From positions 67,452,625-67,516,624 of the forward strand of contig NC_079134.1 of NCBI RefSeq assembly GCF_945859705.1: DNA of 64,000 nucleotides. The letters run 5' to 3'. This document shows, one piece after another, positions 43,414-53,783 of this stretch. The position numbers were made by a program, and so were the translations under genes. A model generated the notes under the pieces. The model did no database searches, had not been told where the DNA came from, and worked only from the letters and a program-made list of their open reading frames with translations. The first letter of the stretch is position 1. The number at the start of each line of letters is the position of its first letter. The stretch is from Episyrphus balteatus (lineage: Eukaryota > Arthropoda > Insecta > Diptera > Syrphidae).

Positions 43414-45996
43414 CTAGTATAAAAATTTTGGTCCTTTATACCATCTGCTCGAAGAACTGAATTCGCAGTTAGTCTTAATTTTTGATGCATCGTTAGCAAC
43501 GTTATTCTTTGTGGAAACCCAGTTCCACTCGTTAGCGTTCGGGGTTTCAAGGATTTCTCCAATACGAATGGCCACAAAACTTTTAAATTTTTTGTTGGTT
43601 GACTTTATCCAGCTGATAACGACTTGAGAGTCAGTCCAGAATGTGACACTGTCAAATTTAATTGTGTGACTGCTTTGTATAAATTTTGAAAGTCTGACTC
43701 CCATTAGAGCCGCTTCTAACTCAAGCCGAGGAATTGAAAGCGTTTTTATTGATGCTACTTTCGTTTTCGCGCTGATAAGAGAACATTCGACCTCATCTTC
43801 AGTAGAGACTCTCATATATGCTACTGCGGCCATGGCTTCTTCTCCCGCATCAACGAAGATATGCAACTCGACCTGACTGCCTTCTCCAAATAGTAGATTC
43901 GTGAGATATTTTCTATCTATAGAGATATTTTTTATGTTGGGAATTAGTTTCAACCACGATTTCCATTTTTGAAATTGTCTTTCTTTTATCGGTTCATCCC
44001 AATCAACTGCAGAACGCCAAATTTCTTGTAGAATGATTTTTAAATGAATTGTAAAATTTGCTATTAGACCAAGAGGATCGAAGATGCACATCAAGGCTCT
44101 TAGCACCTCACGTTTCGTTGGTACCTGTTCACCATTCATTATATCGCTACGCAGCTTACTTGATTTGAAAGTATAGACGAACACATCTGCACCAGGCGAC
44201 CACCACATCCCGAGAAGTTTTTCGAAATCATTTTGAGCGTTTTCAGAGAATGTTTTTAAAGGTTTTGTAGCATTAGATTGAAGAGCGTTTAGAACGTTTG
44301 CAGAATTCGATTTGAAATTTCTAATTTCGAAGCCAGCCTGTTTATGAATATATATCACATCTTTTGCCAGGGCGATGGCTTCTTCCTCTGTGTCGACACT
44401 ATCTAGCAAATCATCCACATAGTGGTTTTCGATTATTGCCTTAGCTGCCCTCGGTAATTGACTCTCGTATTTCTTAGCATTTTTGTTTTTTATAAACTGG
44501 GCGCAAAATGGTGAACAGGTTGACCCAAATGTCATAACTTGCATTTGATACACTTCGATATTTCCATTGTTTTTGTTCCGCCACAAGAACCTCTGAGAAT
44601 CTTTATCTTCTTCCAGGATTTTTACTTGGTGGAACATTTCGCGTATGTCTGCTGCGATAGCAACTTTCCTTTCTCGAAATCGTAATAGAATTGATGGAAG
44701 TGATAGTACATTATCTGGCCCGGTCATCAAACAAGCATTTAGAGAGACTCCCCCAACTTTTGCCGCTGCATCCCAGACTATTCTCAATTTGTCAGGCTTG
44801 TTTGGATTTATGACAGGAAATATGGGTAGGTACCATACACGCGACATAGGTTTGTTAACTTCGTCCTCGCTTAATTTCTTCGCGTAGCCCTTCTGAAGAT
44901 ACTTTTCAATTTGCATTTCCACTTGTTCAATTAATTCGGGTGGATTGGAAAGACGCTTTTCAAGACATCGTAATCTTCTTTCGGCCATAACTTTAGTGTC
45001 TGGCAAACGTAAATGTTTATATTTCCAAAGTAGTGGCACTGCATAAGAGTCACCCATGAAAACAGTTTTTTCTTCCAACAGTCGTATGGCTCTATTATCT
45101 TCATCAGACAGATTTGATTTTGTAACCTTTGTTCCCAAATTCTCTAATAAGAAATATTTTTTCACTGCTTCATGCATTTGTGAATCGATTTGGTTTTGAC
45201 AGTCGCAAAGATGAATATTAATGTTGGCAATGAGGACTTCTTCCGATGTATCTTCATTCGAAGCAACGCCATAAAGAGTCCATCCTAATCTGGTCTTAAT
45301 CGCCGCTGGCTGAGACTCTTCACCTTCTCTTGTTTTTAAGGGCATGCCCAAACGCCAGTGTTGCAGTCCAAGCAGAATCTGTGGCTTCGCGTTGGAGTAC
45401 GATTTTATCGGTAATCCATTTAAATACGAAAAGCGTTGTGTCAGACTGTTGAAATCGAGTGACTGTCTTGGAAGATCCAATGATCTAACCGTATGTGCAT
45501 TGGTAAGTAAGTATTTTTTATTGCTATCACCAGCCGATATTTCAAAAGTGATTTTCATTGAAGTTTCTTCTCGCCGATGTGTATTTGCGGTCCACCTTAT
45601 ACAGAGTGGTTCTTTTGTACCGCTAGCTACTAAAGAGAAAGCAAGTTCTTCATCAATAAGTGTCACTGAAGACCCATCGTCAATAAAGGCGAAAGTTTCT
45701 ATAGATTTCTCGTTGAAATGCAACCTAACGGGAACGATTTTAAACAAGGTAAGCATCGTACCTGGACGCAGTGTCGTTCCACTATAATGGGCGTTTTCAA
45801 CTGAACTGATCGCTCGTGGTTGGTTTGTTCTTGAATCACCGCTGTTAGGTTCAACCTTTAGCTGAATTTCATCGTTGTGCAAGAGTGCATTATGTCGGAA
45901 GGTGCATCCTGAAACACCACATAGTTGGGATGACAAACAACGACGAGAACCATGACGTCGTAAGCAAGTGCGACAAACGTAGAAACGCTTTACCAA
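43414..45996 (-). CDS. BEL/Pao protease, reverse transcriptase and RNase H (860-aa open frame)
   Basis: N-terminal zinc knuckles (CRTCLRRHGSRRC, CTFRHNALLH; an upstream in-frame CISCDNNC extends it to about 46040). The aspartic protease follows with FIDDGSSVTLID near residue 105 (DDG instead of the more common DTG/DSG). RT spans about residues 370-560: LRIVWDAA, AADIREMFHQV, FGSTCSPF, and catalytic YVDDLLDSV. RNase H begins near residue 690 (HIFVDAGEEAMAAVAY), with IPRLELEAAL, FWTDSQVV and NVANDASK. The frame has no stop for 861 codons and is the best-preserved ORF in the window. The start shown is a TTG; the true protein would come from a gag-pol polyprotein. Confidence 0.92.
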   Translation of the reverse strand: MVKRFYVCRTCLRRHGSRRCLSSQLCGVSGCTFRHNALLHNDEIQLKVEPNSGDSRTNQPRAISSVENAHYSGTTLRPGTMLTLFKIVPVRLHFNEKSIETFAFIDDGSSVTLIDEELAFSLVASGTKEPLCIRWTANTHRREETSMKITFEISAGDSNKKYLLTNAHTVRSLDLPRQSLDFNSLTQRFSYLNGLPIKSYSNAKPQILLGLQHWRLGMPLKTREGEESQPAAIKTRLGWTLYGVASNEDTSEEVLIANINIHLCDCQNQIDSQMHEAVKKYFLLENLGTKVTKSNLSDEDNRAIRLLEEKTVFMGDSYAVPLLWKYKHLRLPDTKVMAERRLRCLEKRLSNPPELIEQVEMQIEKYLQKGYAKKLSEDEVNKPMSRVWYLPIFPVINPNKPDKLRIVWDAAAKVGGVSLNACLMTGPDNVLSLPSILLRFRERKVAIAADIREMFHQVKILEEDKDSQRFLWRNKNNGNIEVYQMQVMTFGSTCSPFCAQFIKNKNAKKYESQLPRAAKAIIENHYVDDLLDSVDTEEEAIALAKDVIYIHKQAGFEIRNFKSNSANVLNALQSNATKPLKTFSENAQNDFEKLLGMWWSPGADVFVYTFKSSKLRSDIMNGEQVPTKREVLRALMCIFDPLGLIANFTIHLKIILQEIWRSAVDWDEPIKERQFQKWKSWLKLIPNIKNISIDRKYLTNLLFGEGSQVELHIFVDAGEEAMAAVAYMRVSTEDEVECSLISAKTKVASIKTLSIPRLELEAALMGVRLSKFIQSSHTIKFDSVTFWTDSQVVISWIKSTNKKFKSFVAIRIGEILETPNANEWNWVSTKNNVANDASKIKTNCEFSSSSRWYKGPKFLY

Positions 45997-46108
45997 CTTC
46001 CATTTTTCTGAAAGTGGAAGTTTTGAGAAATTTGTACATATTGCAAGTGATTTGCAATTATTGTCGCACGAAATACATACATTTATTTTCTTCTTTAGAC
46101 TGGGGTTT

Positions 46109-46397
46109 TTAATCTTGATGAACGTTAATAAAGGCTTTAGTTTTTTTATTAATTATATTTTCGAATGATTGGGGAACAGTATATGTTACTTCCGAAGCAG
46201 CCGTAGCATAGCTGGAAAGCCAGTTGTTAAAAACTGATAACTCAACACAAGAAACGCTTTGTTTGTATAAACCCCAATTTAATTTAATTTGTGCTGGCAG
46301 CTTTTCTACTAGCTCTTGTAATAAACAGGGATTATTTAAATGAGCTGCAAAGTCAGTGACCTCCATCATGCGACACATGTTGTCAATACCGAGGGAG
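46109..46397 (-). pseudogene. BEL/Pao gag, C-terminal segment after foldback insertion
   Basis: From 46397 the minus strand reads LGIDNMCRMMEVTDFAAHL, then LLQELVEKLPAQIKLNWG, the second half of the DUF1759 capsid domain. It ends NKKTKAFINVHQD at TAA 46109. The zinc-knuckle sequence continues downstream in another frame. The first half of the domain is at 47701-48030, on the other side of the inserted foldback. Confidence 0.82.
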
Positions 46398-47700
46398 AAA
46401 GGACAATGGTAATTTATGTATGGGAGCTGGCCCTGAGACCAATAACGATGAGTCATATGTCCTTGAAAAGGTATTTTTGCGTACATAAATTGTTTGTATG
46501 GAGACAAACTTCAATTCACTGTGTGAAAAAAGTTATAGACATAAATGTAGAGCTGGGTAAGAATAGGCAATATTCGGAGAAACGGCCGTAGACTTACTAA
46601 GCTCACGAAGTAAGGGTTCAAATTGGTGTCAAATGAAAGACAAGTTGATAGAGAAAATGAAAAAATAGGGTTACCGCTTTTAAAATTGGAACTTCTAGGT
46701 GGGAACCCTATTTTAAAAGAAAAAAATTCATATAACATATCTTTGTAATATGATCAAATATGAAAATTTTTTAAATGTCACACAAAAGCCTAAATAGTGA
46801 AAAAATCAATTAAATAATATTCGGAATGTAGGCCTACAAAATGGCAACCCTATTTAAATTAAAAACAAACAAAAAATACATAAAAAAATCTTTTTTGAGC
46901 AAAAGAATTCAAACTTTTTTTGAAATCCTCTTCTATCCTAAAAATGTCGGGTGGCACGTCAAAAATACGGGCAAGTACTTGACAACCCTACGCAAATGCT
47001 AAAAAAAACACAGAAAAATATGTAAATGAAAAAAATGTATGGTATTTGATAGAGTTAAAGGCAAAAGATAACGTAAAATGTCACACATTTTGCGCCAGTA
47101 TTTTTACTCTTTCTTAGCATTTGCGTAGGGTTGCCGAGTTTTTGATGTGGCAACCGACAATCTTAAGAAAGAAGGGAATGTCAACAAAAGTTTGTATGTA
47201 GGTACTCTTTTGGTCAAAATAGATTTTTTGATGTTTTTTTTTTGTTTTTAATTTAAATAAGGTTGCCAATTTGTAGGCCTACATACCGAATATTATATTA
47301 TTGATTTTTTCACTATTTAGGCTTTTGTGTGACATTTAAAAAATTTTCGTATTTGATCATATTACAAAGATATGTTATATGCCATTTTTTCTTTTAAAAT
47401 AGGGTTGCCACCTAGAAGTTCCAATTTTGCAAGCGGTAACCCTATTTTTTCATTTTCTCTATCAACTTATCTTTCATTTGACACCAATTTGAACCCTTAC
47501 TTCGTGAGCTTAGTAAGTCTACGGCCGTTTCTCCGAATATTGCCTATTCTTACCCAGCTGTACATTTATGTCTATAACTTTTTCCACACAGCGAATTGAA
47601 GTTTGCCTCCATACAAACAATTGATATACGCAAAAATACCTTTTCAATGACATATGACTCATCGTTATTGGTCTCAGGGCCAAAATTACCCTTGTCCTTT
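46398..47700. mobile_element. 1.3-kb foldback element inserted in BEL/Pao gag
   Basis: The arms run inward from aaaggacaatggtaattt (46398) and its mirror ending at 47700. They match over about 500 bp: ggccctgagaccaataacga, tacttcgtgagcttagtaag-type words, taggcctaca. The centre (46980-47150) holds a second inverted pair, acaaccctacgcaaatgcta with its mirror. Near-identical ORFs appear on both strands (SSNFKSGNPIFSFSLST), a mirror effect. Direct target duplication was not resolved. It splits the gag capsid domain. Confidence 0.82.
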
Positions 47701-48785
47701 ATTAACGTTTCTAACTTATCGAACCTGGGTGCAGGCTCGCTTCTTATTTTGGTAATCAGAGATTGAATTATGATTTCGGGTCTACCGAATAACATTTGAA
47801 GTGTTTTTATTACACCTTTCACCTGATCTGGATGGAGGAGTCGGTACTGAACCGCCTCGAGTGCTTTTCCCTTCAGACACCGTTGTAGGCGAAGCATGTT
47901 CTCGTTCCTATTAAATCCGCATGCCTCAGACGTGTTCTTCCACCAACTTATAAAAAGCGGCCATTCTTCTGGTCGCCCCGTGAAATTTATATGCTCCTTA
48001 CACATAAATTGTCTTGACGCTAATTGAGATTTATTAAGATTTGGAGCTAGTCTCCTTTCCACCCCTAAGTCCTTTCTATTATCATCCTCATTTTGACCCA
48101 AACTCGTTGCCACCCCTACTCCTGCTCTATTTTTATTAACTGAATTCACTTCTACCCCTAGATCCGTTCTTTTGTCTTTATTTGTTTTTTGTATCCACTC
48201 TTGAACGCGACTGAGATTGTCACTTGAAGTTGTCAACGAAACGTCATCATCCTCGGAGTCAAGTTCTTCAAGAATTGCGTATTTTTGTTCTAAATATTTC
48301 TTTTCAAGCTTACGCTCTTCTTCAAATTTGAGCAGTTTTATTTTTATTCTTTTTGACTTCGACGTTGAGGTTGACGACTTGGTTGACAACACCGTACATT
48401 GCTTTGGTGGTGGAATACTCCCCGAAGTGGACTTTTCTTTCGGAGGAACTTCAGTGGAGTTCATATTTCTTTGAGTGGAATCATCTATAGCAACGATCGC
48501 ATCGTTTGCAGCTAAAGTATTTATTTTAGAGGTTGAAGCACCCCCATTTTGGCGTTTCATTTCTTTGATGCATTCGCTACAATGCCAATCTATTTCCTCT
48601 ACAGCCTGTGTAACCCCAACGCATGTAAAGTGGAACCAATCTTTACATGTACCACATTGAACCATAGGTGACTTGCTATCTGGCTCAGTGCATCTTTTGC
48701 AATTATAACCCTCACTATCTGAATTTTGAGCATTGTGAATTGCAGACCCCAACCCATTATTACGACTACGAGAATTATGAGACAT
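47701..48785 (-). CDS. BEL/Pao gag with N-terminal PHD finger, truncated by insertion
   Basis: Starts MSHNSRSRNNGLGS at 48785. Residues 29-75 form a PHD-type zinc finger: CKRC, then CGTCKDWFHFTCVG, then WHCSEC. A Ser/Lys-rich low-complexity linker and a charged coil (EEERKLEKKYLEQKYAILEE) follow. From residue about 260 the DUF1759 domain begins (FTGRPEEWPLFISWWKNTSE, LQRCLKGKALEAVQ). Native codons stop near 47701; the frame runs on into the foldback to 47550. PHD fingers in gag are known from some insect BEL/Pao lineages and may direct integration or chromatin contact; that role is inferred. Confidence 0.88.
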
Positions 48786-49230
48786 ATTGACTTACCTTAT
48801 TTATGTTGGTTGTGATGTACACGATGAGATGAAGCACAATGTTTGTGATCAGATGATCGGATGTGGCGATGATAATGGAGAGCCGATGAAAATGATGTGG
48901 AATCGATGTTGATGATGCAGTCGATGACGCCGAAGGTGATGATTGATGCTTATGATGACGCTGGAGATGACGATGATGATGCTGAAGACGAAGATGATGA
49001 AGCTTAAGATGATTTTGATGCCAATGATGACGCTGGAGATGACAATAATGATGCTGAAGACGCTGGAGATGACGATGATGGTGCTGAAGACGCTGGAGAT
49101 GACGATAATGATGCTGAAGACGGTGATGTCGATCACAATATGACGTCTTACAGACGACAATAATGTGAAATTTGTAATTCAATAAATGAATGATGAATGA
49201 AATCTTGTTGAATTTGATTCTTGTGTGTTT
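48786..49230 (-). repeat. BEL/Pao leader: gat/gac-rich microsatellite-like tract
   Basis: Positions 48850-49140 are built from imperfect repeats of gctggagatgacgatgatga and related 12-39-bp units. The frames through it are low-complexity His/Asp or Met/Thr runs and are not genes. A splice-donor-like GGTAAGT (minus strand) lies just upstream of the gag ATG at about 48790-48797. Confidence 0.75.
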
Positions 49231-49680
49231 GTGCACTACGAACAAGGGATGGGCAGTTTAATGAAGTGCCAATGCACCACCGTGCGTTTGTGCAACACGT
49301 GGATTTCGTATTAGACGAATTTTCTTGTTGGTTGTGCACGACAAACAGGAGATGGGGCAGTTTATAAAGTGCCAATGCACCACCGTGCGTTTGTGCAATA
49401 CTGGATTTCGTATTAGACGAATTTTCTTGTTGGTTGTGCACGACGAACAGGAGATGGGGCAGTTTATAAAGTGCCAATGCACCACCGTGCGTTTGTGCAA
49501 TACGTGGATTTCGTATTAGACGAATTTTCTTGTTGGTTGTGCACGACGAACTGAAGATGGGGCAGTTTATAAAGTGCCAATGGGCCGCCGTGCGTTTGTG
49601 CAACAAGTGGATTTTCGTACTAGACGAATTTTTTTGTGGTTATGCACGACGAACAATGAATGAGGCAATGTGCCGCCGCG
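49231..49680 (-). repeat. BEL/Pao leader: 103-bp tandem repeat, four units and a partial
   Basis: Unit starts at 49231, 49334, 49436, 49539 and 49642. Each carries gtgcacgacgaacaggagat, ggggcagtttataaagtgcc, caatgcaccaccgtgcgttt and attagacgaattttcttgtt. It lies between the 5' LTR and gag, where packaging signals would be. Because 103 is not a multiple of three, the long frames here shift phase from unit to unit and are not genes. Confidence 0.88.
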
Positions 49681-49766
49681 TCTTTGGTGATTTTGCTCGT
49701 GTAAAACGAATTATTTTATTTCAACCTTAAGTTGATTTGCTTTCGTGTTAAAACGAAATAAAAGAA

Positions 49767-50161
49767 TATTGGCTTAACCAAATATTGTTTGAAGGCGAAA
49801 AAAACAAGTTCCGAATTTTAAGTAATTCATTTATGAAGAAAGAACTTTTATTTCCTGGAAAATTCAATTTATACAGTTTTGTTTAAATATAATAAGTTTT
49901 TTTTTGTTTTTAACTTACGTTTTAGTTTTTTTCTTTTTTTTTTTTATATAATTTGTTCTTTTAATTTTATTATTTTATTAGCCTTTTTTTTACAATAACT
50001 TTTCCAATTGCAATTTGGAATCAAAATGGCAGATTTTTGCCGCGTGTTTGAAGGCCAAGCTACAAGTCTTTTCAAGAATGAGATGGCTATATTTTTGCAA
50101 ATATTGCTCCCACTCTTGAAATGACTTGTAGCTTGGACGGTGATGCCAAGTTCGCTTAACA
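49767..50161 (-). repeat. BEL/Pao 5' LTR, 395 bp
   Basis: The partner of the LTR at 41227-41619, with the same ends. It would hold promoter and polyadenylation signals. No TGG-starting primer-binding site is evident immediately downstream on the minus strand (below 49767), so the priming tRNA is unknown. Confidence 0.92.
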
Positions 50162-51052
50162 AATCGAATCCACAAAACTTCTGGAAATATGTAAATCGTA
50201 AGAGAAAATCTGATGGTTACCCAACTAATAAGAGCTACCAAAACGCAGAAAGTCATTACCCAGACGACATTACAAATATGTTTACACAATATTTCCAGTC
50301 TGCTTTTGAAAAATCTTCTTCTTGTGATACTTATAATACTTCTTCTGTTGATGAGTTTCACATCTTAGTAATATTAACTTTTCTATTGCTGAGGCATAAA
50401 TCCTGGCCCTGATGGTTTTCTCGCTTTTATGTTAAAAAAATGTGCAATATATATGTCGTATCCGTTGTTTTTACTTTTTAATCAATCTATAATTAAGTGC
50501 GAATTCCCGACACTTTGGAAAAATGCATTCCTTATTCCAACTTATAAGAAAGGCAAACAAATTTGGTTCTAAATTATAGGCCAATAGCTAAACTATCTAT
50601 CTACTATACCCAAAATGTTTGAATCTATTATTTGTGATGTTTTGTCTTTTCACTGTTCCTCCGTTTTATGTGACAACCAACATGGCTTTGTTAAAAAGAG
50701 ATCCACTATTACAAATTTGTTACAGTTTACTACATACTGTATTGACGCGTTTGAAAAAAAAAAACAACAAGTTGACTGTATTTTCACTGACTTCAGCAAA
50801 GCATTTGACAAACTAAGCCGCAATATAATTTAAAAAAAAACTGCAAAATATGGGTCTTAACGACAGATTTGTTTTATGGGTATCTTCATATCTCAAAGAT
50901 AGGTTATATAGTGTTGTTTTTAAGAGTGAACGTTCTAAATGTTTTACTGTTAACTCTGGTGTACCTCAAGGTAGCCATCTTGGCCCGTTATTATTTGTAG
51001 TATTTTTTAATGATCCTCCGTCTGTCCTAGTAAATTCTTTGTCTCTTATATA
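50162..51052 (+). pseudogene. LINE ORF2 continued: RT fingers and first palm part
   Basis: Continues the endonuclease ORF after the BEL insertion: NPQNFWKYVNRKRKSDG, then ITNMFTQYFQSAF. Frameshifts lie near 50395 and 50570. Next are the PGPDGF-type block (near 50400), then CDNQHGFVKKRST, FTDFSKAFDKLS (catalytic Asp of motif A), VNSGVPQGSHLGPLLFVVF and SLIY at 51050. The next codons, A-D-N, follow at 52667 after the Tc1 element. Its clade is near CR1/Jockey; no finer call is made. Confidence 0.85.
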
Positions 51053-52664
51053 CAGTGATTGACAAAACAATAAGACCACTTAGTCTTACTTTAAAAACAA
51101 ATCATAAAACACATATTTTTATTTGTTTTTAAAAGAAAAAAAAATTATTGATATAAAATTCACAGTATCAGGAGCTTAAATCAATTCATTATCTAACAAG
51201 ATTTTTTGTTTAAATAAAAAAAATAAATAAATACGAAAATAAATTGGTCAAAACAATAGGACCACTACTCAAAAAATGGAAATTATTTCATATACCAATT
51301 CTTTTTGTGGTCAAAACCAATATATTGTCGAAAAGCCCTTATTTGCCATCACCGCACATACTTTTAGAGGCATTAATTCGACTAATTTCGAGAAGTGTGT
51401 CTCGGTATTGCATACCAAGCCTCTTGAAGTTTTTGCCGCAACTCATCCTTATTTCTCGACTTTTTTGCACCCAATGACTTCTCAACGATAGCCCACAAAT
51501 TTTCAATTGAACTTGGGTCCGACGATCGGACAAACCAAGACATAACATTAATTCTATGCTCCTAAAGCCATATTTGAACTGGACCCAATGTATATTTACG
51601 GTCATTATAATGCATAAACTGCCATTTTAGGGACATTTTCCATTCCGTATAGAGAAGAAAAACTTCTTCTAAGAAATTGGGATACAAATGCTGGTCCATG
51701 TTTTCTTTAATCCAAAAAATTATACCTACTACGTGCCAAGAAAAATACCTCCACACCATGATGTTTTTACCACCGTGTTTAAGCGTTTGCCTTGTGTATT
51801 GCGGTTTGAATTCTGCGTTCTCTGGGCGCCTTACCCATCTTTTGCCATGTGATCCCACTAATTTGACTTTACTTTCGTCCGGCTACAGAACATTACGCCA
51901 TTTTTCTTCATTATCTGGACCAATCCAATTAAAATGGTTTTTTGCTAAATTGATTCGGTTTTTGCGATGTCTCTTTCTGAGGAGTGAAACTTCCCTGGGG
52001 ATTCTTTTGAAGAAATACTTTTCTAATGGTATTCTGCTGAGCGTTTTCTCACTTATTAGCAATTTTAGCTCTAATTTAATGTCCGAAGATGACTTGAAAG
52101 TGTCTTTTTATGAAAATCGCATTTTTTCTAAGACGTGTTTTTGTGAAGTTTTTCGCTTTGTTCCTATTTTAAAATTTTCTGTTGGGGGCTCTAGTGCGTT
52201 TAATACAAGCTTTTTTTAATTAACCAATAGTTTCGGCAATTTCCCGTTTTGATTTGCCTTCTCTTGTCAGTTAATGCATCAATTCTCTCACGGCTGAAGA
52301 ACAATGGACTACACGACCCATTTTAATGTTTTCCCAATTTTTGTTTTGCTCCACTAATATTAAATGATCTCACAAGAGTATTTTGTTTAAAATATTGTTT
52401 AAAATTTGAATCCTAGGTAATACAAAAATAAATGACTTCACTTGGTCCTATTGTTTTGTTCACACGATTTGAGAGTTCTTTTTAGTTTATACATTTATTT
52501 TTTGCATCAAATTATCTGTGCATGTTCTTTTTCTTTTATTTCATAATAGTTCTGTTATTTTAAGCAGAATATAGTAAAAAGAGCCGTTTTATTTCATTTT
52601 AAAAAGAGATAGAGAGAATATTTTAAGAGTGATAGAGGTGGTCTTATTGTTTTGTCCGTCACTG
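51053..52664 (-). mobile_element. Tc1-like transposon, 1.6 kb, inserted in LINE RT
   Basis: Ends cagtgattgacaaaacaata then agaccactt, and mirror gtggtcttattgttttgtcc then gtcactg, with TA on both sides (51051-51052 and 52665-52666). Joining the flanks restores the YAD codons of the LINE palm motif. A degenerate transposase lies on the minus strand. Confidence 0.9.
51340..52321 (-). pseudogene. Tc1 transposase, degenerate
   Basis: ATG at 52319-52321 (MGRVVHCSSAVREL). The paired-like helix-turn-helix is visible as GKSKREIAETIG (near 52240). Then come many stops until the DDE domain: DESKVKLVGSHGKRWVRRPE (first Asp, near 51870), FWIKENMDQHLYPNFL (near 51700), the second catalytic site near 51620 reading HYNDRKYT, where the family has an Asp in place of the Tyr, and SSIENLWAIVEK (the Glu, near 51500). 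The enzyme would cut at the TIRs; with stops and the lost Asp this one cannot. Family: DD34E Tc1. Confidence 0.85.
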
Positions 52665-53561
52665 TATGCTGATAACGTAAAAATTTTTCGTACAATCAAC
52701 TCTGCAAATGACTGTGATCTTTTACAAAGTGGCCTTCAACGTTTCTCGGAATGGTGCAATATTAATGGTTTAGTTTTAAATATTGACAAGTGTAAAACAA
52801 TGTGTTTTACACGCAAAAAAATGTGATTGTCTATAATTATGCGATTAATCTATCACCACTAACTAATTTGTCTAGTTTCATTGACCTTGGGATAGTATTG
52901 GACTCTAAATTAACTTTTACTGACCATTTTGACTACATTATTAAAAAAGCTTACATGACTCTTGCTTTTATCAAAAGATTTCCTAGGGAATTTCGTGATC
53001 CTTACTTTTTGAAAACTCTTTATGTCTCATTCGTAAGATCCATTTTAGAATATGGTTGCGTTATATGGGCGCCATATTATGCGGTTCATATAAATAGATT
53101 ATAGTCCGTTCAAAGAAGATTTATGAGATTTTGCTTAAGATTTCTACCATGGTGAAATCAAATTAACTTGCCACCTTACGCTCAACGTATTAAACTAATA
53201 ACTCTTCCATTTCTAACTAGTCACAGAGCGTATCTACAATTTTGTTTTATTATCGGGATAATCAATGGATCGATTTCAGCTCCATCGATCCTCTGTCGAT
53301 TAAATTTCATTGCTAGTCAGTATAGTTTGAAGGCAGTTGACAATTTCTAACATTTACAGTAGATCAAACTACGGTGCTAATAGCCCTTTAAATCTTTTAA
53401 TTAATATTTACAATAAAAATTCAAATATAAGTAACTCCAGCATTGACAATTTAAAATCACTTAACTTTAAAAAAATATTCTTTATTCAAAATAACCCATA
53501 TTGTACATTAGATGTAAGTTTTTCTTTTAGTTTTATAAAAATAAAATACATATGTATTTAA
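52665..53561 (+). pseudogene. LINE ORF2 continued: RT palm end and C-terminus
   Basis: Resumes with ADNVKIFRTINSANDCDLLQ (near 52670), so the catalytic box is YADN in place of the usual YADD. Then FSEWCNINGLVLNIDKCKT, and in a second frame SFIDLGIVLDSKLTFTDHFD, SFVRSILEYGCVIWAP (near 53050). After a stop at 53102 it continues with PPYAQRIKLITLP, and in another frame YGANSPLNLLINIYNK (near 53370). No poly(A) or tandem tail was identified; the element fades near 53600. Confidence 0.82.
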
Positions 53562-53783
53562 TTTTAGTTTTAAGAAAATGTACCTACATATGTATATCGT
53601 TAGTATTTAACGGAAATAATCATATCGTCGGCACAACGCCAAAACCGCGAATCTGCATTTTTTGACATTTTCACTTTAATGCTTGATTTTACTTGTTATC
53701 GGCCCCTCTATTCAATGCGTCGATCCCAGTCCTCCATCTGTTGTCCAGAAGCCTAAACTATCAATTTCCATTGCACGAGTTTC

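Larger units (their letters stand above)
41227..50161 (-). mobile_element. Complete BEL/Pao retrotransposon, 8.9 kb, inserted in a LINE
   Basis: Two LTRs (41227-41619 and 49767-50161) bound the element, which lies on the minus strand. The 5-bp duplication aatcg flanks it (41222-41226 and 50162-50166), and joining the flanks restores the LINE reading frame. Internal order: leader with tandem repeats, gag with PHD finger, protease, RT, RNase H, integrase, polypurine tract. It is disabled by a foldback inserted in gag, three stop codons and two compensating frameshifts. Confidence 0.92.

Noticed and set aside
44645..45787. Plus-strand ORFs of 80 and 147 aa
   Set aside because: Antisense shadows of the 860-aa BEL pol frame, with no independent domain.
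48943..49143. Met-rich ORF (MMLMMTLEMTMM)
   Set aside because: Low-complexity translation of a gat-rich microsatellite in the leader of the BEL element.
49148..49606. 152-aa gene in the BEL leader
   Set aside because: The frame runs through a 103-bp tandem repeat whose units change phase; the peptide is a by-product of the repeat.
51677..52219. 180-aa plus-strand ORF
   Set aside because: It is antisense to the Tc1 transposase remnant, whose helix-turn-helix and DDE blocks are on the minus strand.
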